A DNA stretch of 9,201 nucleotides from an uncultured Clostridia bacterium (GTDB lineage Bacteria > Bacillota_A > Clostridia > Oscillospirales > Oscillospiraceae): positions 1 through 9,201 of the forward strand of contig CAMZJG010000028.1 in the NCBI GenBank assembly GCA_947307505.1. The letters run 5' to 3'. Each line of letters begins with the position of its first letter. Position 1 is the first letter of the stretch. A program made the position numbers and the translations under genes. The notes under the pieces are model-generated. The model was not told the origin of the DNA. It did not search any database and saw only the letters and a list, made by a program, of their open reading frames with translations. This document shows positions 5,129-9,201 of this stretch, in pieces.

Positions 5129-6969
5129 CCAGGGACGAGCTTCGGGAAAAGGCGCTGGCGCTGCCGCTGCAGCCCGGGGTCTATATCATGATGGACAAGC
5201 GGGGCGAGGTCATCTACGTGGGAAAGGCCAAAGCCCTGAAAAACCGGGTGGTGAGCTATTTCCGCGAAAGTTCCCACAGTCCCAAGACCGAGGTGATGGT
5301 CTCCCATGTGGACCATTTCGACGTGATCATGGTGCGCAGCGAATTTGAGGCCCTGATCACGGAAAACCAGCTCATCAAGCTCCACAAGCCCCGGTACAAC
5401 ATCCTGCTGAAGGACGACAAGGGCTATCCCTATCTGCGGTACGATCCCCGGGAGGAATATCCCGTCTTCAAGGTGACGGGCAGGCCGGGGAAAGACGGCG
5501 CCCGGTACCTGGGCCCCTTCGGCAGCCGCACCACCCTCTTTTCCGCCCTGAACGCCGTAAGCCGGGCCCTGCTCCTCCCCTCCTGTTCCCGCCGCTTCCC
5601 GGCGGATCTGGGAAAAGGCCGTCCCTGCCTGAACAAGGACATGGGCCTCTGCCAGGGTTGGTGCACCGGAGAACCGGGAAGCGAGGAATACCGCCGGCGG
5701 ATGGAATCCGCCGTTCTGGTACTTGAGGGACGGACCGGCGAGCTGGAGGCGGACCTGCAGCGGGAGATGGAGGCCGCGGCGGAGGACCTGCGCTTCGAGC
5801 AGGCGGCCCTGCTCCGGGACCGGCTTCGGGCGGTCCGCACCCTGGGAGAAAAACAGCTGGCCGTCTCCGGGGCCATGGCGGATACGGACGCAGTGGGTTT
5901 CCACCGGGGAGCCGCCAAATGCTGCTTCACCGTGCTCCACTATATCGGCGGCAAGCTGCTGGACAAGGACCTGTCCCTCCTGGAGATCCCCATGGAAGAG
6001 AGCGACGGAGAGGTGCTCAGCGCCTTGCTTCGGCAGTACTACGCAGTCCGGGGCTGCTGTCCCCCCCGCATCCTCCTGCCTGTGGAACCGGAGGATGGGG
6101 AGGATCTGGCCCGGCTCTTTACCGAAACCTACGGCCGGAAGGTCTCCCTGACCGTGCCGAAACGGGGGGATATGCGCCTCCGGGCCGAAACCGCCCAGCT
6201 GAACGCCCGGCAGGAAACGGAGCGGGAGACGGACCGGGAGGAACGGATCTCCGCCATACTGAAATGGCTGCAAAACGCCGCCGCCCTGCCTCAGCTCCCC
6301 CGGCGGGTGGAGGCCTACGACATCTCCAACCTGGGGAACGACGACATCGTCGCCTCCATGACCGTGTTCACGGATACCCGCCCCCTGAAGCGGGATTACC
6401 GACGCTTTAAAATGAAGACCGTCACCGGGGCGGACGACTACGCCAGCATGCGGGAGACCCTGACCCGCCGCCTGACGGAGTACCGGGAGGGGAACGAGAA
6501 ATTCGCCCTTCTGCCGGACCTGTTCCTCATCGACGGAGGCAGCGTCCACGCCCGCACCGCTCAGGAGGTGCTGCGGGAGTTCGGCCTGGATACCCCCGTG
6601 CTGGGCATGGTGAAGGACGACAAGCACCGCACCCGGGCCCTGGCGGAGCCGGGAGGGGGAGAGATCGGTCTGGAGGGGAATCCCGCCGCCTTTGCCTGGA
6701 TCGGCCGGGTACAGGAGGAGACCCACCGCTTCGCCATCACCTACCAGCGCAGTCTCCGGTCCAAACGCATCGGGTCCAGACTGGACGGCATCCCCGGGGT
6801 GGGGGAAAAGCGGAGGAACGATCTGCTGAAGGAATTCAAATCCATCAAGGCCGTTGCCGCCGCCTCTGAGGAGGAGCTGACAAAGGTCTTGCCCAAAAAC
6901 GCCGCGGCGGCGGTATACCGGCATTTTCATGAGGAGACCGGCGCGGCCGGAGAGGAGGAAGAAGCATGA
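5125..6969 (+). CDS. uvrC: UvrABC excinuclease subunit C
   Basis: UvrC makes both incisions around a DNA lesion after UvrA and UvrB have loaded. The 614-residue protein is full length. The N-terminal GIY-YIG nuclease, which cuts 3', shows GVY at 18-20, IYVG at 30-33, arginine 41 and glutamate 80 in the TENQLIKLHKPRYN stretch. A cysteine set in the next segment (CSRRFP, RPCLN, GLCQGWC) matches the Fe-S cluster ligands described for UvrC. A UVR domain that contacts UvrB lies at about 209-243 (DLRFEQAALLRDRLRA). The C-terminal RNase H-like nuclease, which cuts 5', has YDISN (D399), LIDGG (D470) and HRFAITYQR (H534), followed by helix-hairpin-helix repeats around IPGVGEKRRNDLL. The start overlaps the upstream stop by 4 bases with only a weak ribosome binding site, so translation is probably coupled. 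Mfd, its partner in coupled repair, is encoded divergently about 4 kb away. Confidence 0.98.
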   Translation: MTRDELREKALALPLQPGVYIMMDKRGEVIYVGKAKALKNRVVSYFRESSHSPKTEVMVSHVDHFDVIMVRSEFEALITENQLIKLHKPRYNILLKDDKGYPYLRYDPREEYPVFKVTGRPGKDGARYLGPFGSRTTLFSALNAVSRALLLPSCSRRFPADLGKGRPCLNKDMGLCQGWCTGEPGSEEYRRRMESAVLVLEGRTGELEADLQREMEAAAEDLRFEQAALLRDRLRAVRTLGEKQLAVSGAMADTDAVGFHRGAAKCCFTVLHYIGGKLLDKDLSLLEIPMEESDGEVLSALLRQYYAVRGCCPPRILLPVEPEDGEDLARLFTETYGRKVSLTVPKRGDMRLRAETAQLNARQETERETDREERISAILKWLQNAAALPQLPRRVEAYDISNLGNDDIVASMTVFTDTRPLKRDYRRFKMKTVTGADDYASMRETLTRRLTEYREGNEKFALLPDLFLIDGGSVHARTAQEVLREFGLDTPVLGMVKDDKHRTRALAEPGGGEIGLEGNPAAFAWIGRVQEETHRFAITYQRSLRSKRIGSRLDGIPGVGEKRRNDLLKEFKSIKAVAAASEEELTKVLPKNAAAAVYRHFHEETGAAGEEEEA

Positions 6970-7511
6970 GAGTCATCACCGGCACGGCCCGGGGGCGGAA
7001 GCTCCTGGAGCCCGCGGGCATGGATATCCGACCCACCGCGGATCAGGTGAAGGAAGCGGTGTTCAACATCCTGCAGGGGGATGTGGAAGGCAGGAACGTT
7101 CTGGACCTGTTTGCCGGAACGGGACAGCTGGGGATCGAAGCCCTTTCCCGGGGAGCGGAGAAATGCACCTTCGTGGACGAGAGCCGGGAGGCGGTCCGGC
7201 TGGTGAAGGCCAACCTGGAGAAATGCGGTTTCTCCGGCACCGTGATCCAGGGGGACGCCCTGCGCTTTCTGGAAGGCCGGGAGACCTACGGCCTGATCTT
7301 CATCGATCCCCCCTACCGCAGCGGGCTTTACGGGGAGATCCTGCAGGGGATAAAACACTTTGACAAACTCCAGACCGGTGGTATAATGGTGGTTGAAACT
7401 CCGGCGGAGCTGGAGCCGGACTCTCCGGGGCTTCCCTATGTGAAGCTCAGGAGTTATCGTTATGGAAAGGTCCGGATCACCACCTTTACAAGAAATGAGG
7501 ATGAAGATTGA
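6966..7511 (+). CDS. rsmD: 16S rRNA (guanine(966)-N(2))-methyltransferase RsmD
   Basis: RsmD uses S-adenosylmethionine to methylate N2 of G966 (E. coli numbering) of 16S rRNA during small-subunit assembly. At 181 residues it has normal family length. Signatures are MRVITGTARGRKL at the N-terminus, RPTADQVKEAVFNIL at 22-36, the SAM-binding loop VLDLFAGTG at 45-53, a VDESREAV acidic strand end, and the catalytic DPPY at 114-117. AGGAGG (6953-6958) lies 7 bases before ATG 6966, and the ATG overlaps the uvrC stop as ATGA. rsmD followed by coaD is a common pair in Firmicutes and many other bacteria, which supports both assignments. The N6-adenine methylase-like fold could suggest other targets, but motif order and context favour RsmD. 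Confidence 0.96.
   Translation: MRVITGTARGRKLLEPAGMDIRPTADQVKEAVFNILQGDVEGRNVLDLFAGTGQLGIEALSRGAEKCTFVDESREAVRLVKANLEKCGFSGTVIQGDALRFLEGRETYGLIFIDPPYRSGLYGEILQGIKHFDKLQTGGIMVVETPAELEPDSPGLPYVKLRSYRYGKVRITTFTRNEDED
7496..7500 (+). promoter_or_regulatory. Shine-Dalgarno site supporting the TTG start of coaD
   Basis: TGAGG sits 7 bases before TTG 7508, inside the end of rsmD. No ATG or GTG lies near the required N-terminus, so this site supports a TTG start. Confidence 0.55.
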
Positions 7512-8023
7512 TCACTGCGATCTATACCGGCAGCTTTGACCCCATCACCCTGGGACACCTGAACATGATCAAGCGGGCCTCCCGGGTCTTTGACAAGCTC
7601 ATCGTCTGCATCATGTTCAACAAAGACAAGAAGCCGCTGTTCACCCAGGAGGAGCGGCTGAGACAGGTTCGTCTGGTCACCCAGCGCTTCCCCAATGTGG
7701 AGGTGGACCAGTCCGACCTGCTGGTGGCGGAATATGCCCGTCTCAAGGGGGCCAGCGTCATCGTCCGGGGACTCCGGGCGGTGTCCGACTATGAGAAGGA
7801 ATGCCAGATGGCCCTGATCAACAAGCGGCTGTACCCTGATCTGGAGACCTTCTTCCTGGCCGCCAGCGAAAAATACATGTACCTGAGCTCCAGCGCGGTG
7901 AAGGAACTGGCCATGTTCGGCGCAGACCTGTCCGCCTTTGCCCCCCGGGAGATCATCGGGGAGATCGAAGCCAAATACAAGCAAGAAAGGACGGATACTG
8001 ACCATGGCAAGCGGGATCAATGA
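7508..8023 (+). CDS. coaD: Phosphopantetheine adenylyltransferase CoaD
   Basis: CoaD transfers AMP from ATP to 4'-phosphopantetheine to give dephospho-CoA, the penultimate step of coenzyme A synthesis. Signatures of the nucleotidyltransferase fold are YTGSFDPITLGHL at the N-terminus with T14-x-G-H17, the lysine and arginine region around FNKDKKPLF, IVRGLRAVSDYE in the middle, and the YLSSSAVKEL motif (SSS at 127-129). The start is a TTG overlapping the rsmD stop as TTGA; family similarity begins at residue 3 and TGAGG is correctly spaced, so TTG is favoured. At 171 residues it is about ten longer than usual: the charged tail ERTDTDHGKRDQ has no family counterpart I know of and overlaps the next gene by 20 bases, which probably links their translation. 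Confidence 0.96.
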   Translation: MITAIYTGSFDPITLGHLNMIKRASRVFDKLIVCIMFNKDKKPLFTQEERLRQVRLVTQRFPNVEVDQSDLLVAEYARLKGASVIVRGLRAVSDYEKECQMALINKRLYPDLETFFLAASEKYMYLSSSAVKELAMFGADLSAFAPREIIGEIEAKYKQERTDTDHGKRDQ

Positions 8024-8471
8024 ACTCATCGACCAGCTGGATACCTTGATTAAGGACGCCTGGTCCCTGCCCCTCAGCACGGAAAAATGCATCCTGGACC
8101 GCAACAATGCTCTGGCCCTTCTGGAGGAGATCAAGAATCAGCTCCCCGCAGAGGTGACGGAGGCGAAGCGCCTCATCAGCGGCAAGGCGGAATTCATCCG
8201 CCAGACCCGGGAAGAGGTGGAACAGATGCGCCAGGAGGCCGGCGACGAGTGCCGCCGCATGGTGGAGAAGGAAAACGTGGTGCAGGAAGCCCGGAAGCGG
8301 GCCCGGGAGATCATCACCGCAGCAGAGAGCAAAGCCAACGAACTGCGGGACGCCTCCAACAACTACGCGGACGATCTGCTGCGCCGCACAGAGGAAGGCA
8401 TCGTTCAGTCCCTCACCGCCATCCGCCAGTCCCGCTCCAGTTTCCGGGACGCCTCCGGCAGAGGAGAATAA
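8004..8471 (+). CDS. Coiled-coil protein, SepIVA/DivIVA-like (function unknown)
   Basis: The 155-residue protein is nearly all charged helix. It begins with an ELIDQLDTLIKDA segment, then LLEEIKNQLPAEVTEAKRLI (about residues 37-56), then a long coiled coil with alternating Glu/Arg/Ala, including VVQEARKRAREIITAAESKA and ELRDASNNYADDLL, and a short tail ending SRSSFRDASGRGE. There is no signal peptide or membrane segment. Such proteins are often labelled ATPase subunit H or ATP synthase B-like, but no ATPase motif is visible and that name reflects only the coiled coil. From memory, the start, the I-K-x-x-x-P-x-E segment and the VVQEA to YADDL block resemble mycobacterial SepIVA, a septum-associated DivIVA-like protein, in shortened form. 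ATG 8004 is inside coaD; a purine-rich AAAGGA ends about 12 bases upstream, a weak site. An upstream in-frame start is open but unlikely. Confidence 0.75.
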   Translation: MASGINELIDQLDTLIKDAWSLPLSTEKCILDRNNALALLEEIKNQLPAEVTEAKRLISGKAEFIRQTREEVEQMRQEAGDECRRMVEKENVVQEARKRAREIITAAESKANELRDASNNYADDLLRRTEEGIVQSLTAIRQSRSSFRDASGRGE

Positions 8472-8495
8472 ATTAGCAAAGAAGAGAACGGTTCA

Positions 8496-9201
8496 ATGAA
8501 AAAGTGTATTCTGACTATCGCCGCCGTCGTCCTGATCATCGCCATTCTGGCCTTCGCCGTATTCTACGGCCTCGATCTGGGCCCGCTGAACATCGATCCC
8601 ATGAAGGACGGCATCACCCTGGGCCTGGACCTGGTGGGCGGCTCTGAGATCACCTACGAAGCCCTGGTGCCCGAAGGCATGTCCGACGAAGACCTCTCCA
8701 AGTCCATGGACGCGGTGCAGGCCATGCTCCGGGAACGTTTGAACTCCCTGGGCTATACCGAAGCCAGCGTCTACCTCAACGGCAGACGGGGCGTTACCGT
8801 GGAGATCCCCAACGTATCGAATCCGGAGCAGGCGGTCCAGATGCTGGGCGCCACCGCCGTGATCCAGTTCGTGGATTATGAGAACAACGTGATCATCGAC
8901 GGACGGGATATCGAATCCGCCACCGCCGCCTATCTCCCCACCGGCACCGGCGGCGTCTATGAATACGTCGTCACCCTGAAGCTCACGGCGGAAGGCCACG
9001 CCAAGTTCCGGGACGGCACCAAAGCGGTGGCCAACCTGACGAACGAGGACAGGCGCTATGTCGCCATCGTCCTGGACGACAAGATCATCAGCGCCCCCAC
9101 TGTGAAGGCGGAGTATGCCGAGACCGGCATCGATACGGACGAGCCTCTGATCCAGCTGGGCAGCGACGCCAACATGGATTACGCCAAGTACCTGGCCAGC
9201 A
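8496..9201 (+). CDS. secD: Protein translocase subunit SecD, N-terminal part (partial)
   Basis: SecD, with SecF, uses the proton motive force to help pull secreted proteins across the membrane after SecA-driven transfer through SecYEG. The first 235 codons are present and run off the right edge; stand-alone SecD proteins are usually 400-600 residues. Residues 4-24 form the first membrane helix (ILTIAAVVLIIAILAFAVF) after two lysines. LGLDLVGG at 42-49 is the SecD/SecF family signature. The extracytoplasmic P1 domain follows, with VAIVLDDKIISAPTV at 189-203, the conserved segment before the base region. The remaining membrane helices lie outside the window, so whether SecF is fused or separate cannot be seen. 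ATG 8496 follows AAGAAGAG, a modest ribosome binding site, after a 24-base gap in which I see no terminator or promoter, so read-through from the coaD genes is plausible. Confidence 0.95.
   Translation, partial: MKKCILTIAAVVLIIAILAFAVFYGLDLGPLNIDPMKDGITLGLDLVGGSEITYEALVPEGMSDEDLSKSMDAVQAMLRERLNSLGYTEASVYLNGRRGVTVEIPNVSNPEQAVQMLGATAVIQFVDYENNVIIDGRDIESATAAYLPTGTGGVYEYVVTLKLTAEGHAKFRDGTKAVANLTNEDRRYVAIVLDDKIISAPTVKAEYAETGIDTDEPLIQLGSDANMDYAKYLAS

Noticed and set aside
5092..6930. A 612-codon open frame on the minus strand covering nearly all of uvrC
   Set aside because: It is an antisense shadow created by GC-rich third positions. Its translation is low-complexity and rich in Gly, His, Pro and Gln with no recognisable domain, while the plus strand encodes a complete UvrC.
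1..9201. Search for tRNA, rRNA, CRISPR repeats, riboswitches, rho-independent terminators and defence genes
   Set aside because: No regularly spaced repeats, cloverleaf-like sequences, GC hairpins followed by T-runs, or defence-type domains were found by eye; nearly all bases belong to identifiable core genes.

Overview
The window looks like chromosomal housekeeping DNA from a GC-rich member of the Clostridia (Firmicutes/Bacillota, possibly Oscillospiraceae-like). This rests on GC-rich codons (CGG Arg, CTG Leu, GCC Ala), strong AGGAGG-type ribosome binding sites, a short ProB without a PUA domain, QueH used in place of QueG, and a SecD that starts as a stand-alone gene. The organism call is an inference from gene content, not a database match.

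Layout. Positions 1-994 (minus strand) hold the N-terminal third of mfd, the transcription-repair coupling factor, which runs off the left edge. A gap of about 117 bases (995-1111) carries a good sigma70-type promoter for mfd and a weaker divergent one for queH. From 1112 to the right edge every gene is on the plus strand and tightly packed: queH (epoxyqueuosine reductase), proB and proA (glutamate to glutamate-5-semialdehyde for proline), a GNAT acetyltransferase, a PflX-like radical SAM protein, uvrC, rsmD, coaD, a SepIVA/DivIVA-like coiled-coil protein, and the N-terminal part of secD. Many junctions overlap (7-base queH/proB; 4-base ATGA or TTGA at radical SAM/uvrC, uvrC/rsmD and rsmD/coaD; 20-base coaD/coiled coil), which suggests long polycistronic transcription and translational coupling. 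No rho-independent terminator, tRNA, rRNA, CRISPR array or insertion sequence was seen.

How the genes work together. Mfd and UvrC both belong to nucleotide excision repair. ProB and ProA catalyse consecutive steps. QueH and RsmD modify tRNA and rRNA. CoaD makes dephospho-CoA, SecD assists protein export, and the coiled-coil protein may belong with cell envelope or division. Apart from those links the cluster is a collection of core functions rather than one pathway.

The main anomaly is the GNAT gene at 3809-4255. It is much more AT-rich than its neighbours, has a degenerate acetyl-CoA binding loop, and sits between proA and the radical SAM gene as if inserted. Also worth a look are two genes (queH and the radical SAM gene) that lack a Shine-Dalgarno sequence and have a -10-like hexamer 5-6 bases before the ATG, the arrangement expected of leaderless mRNAs. 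I found no convincing new multi-gene system.
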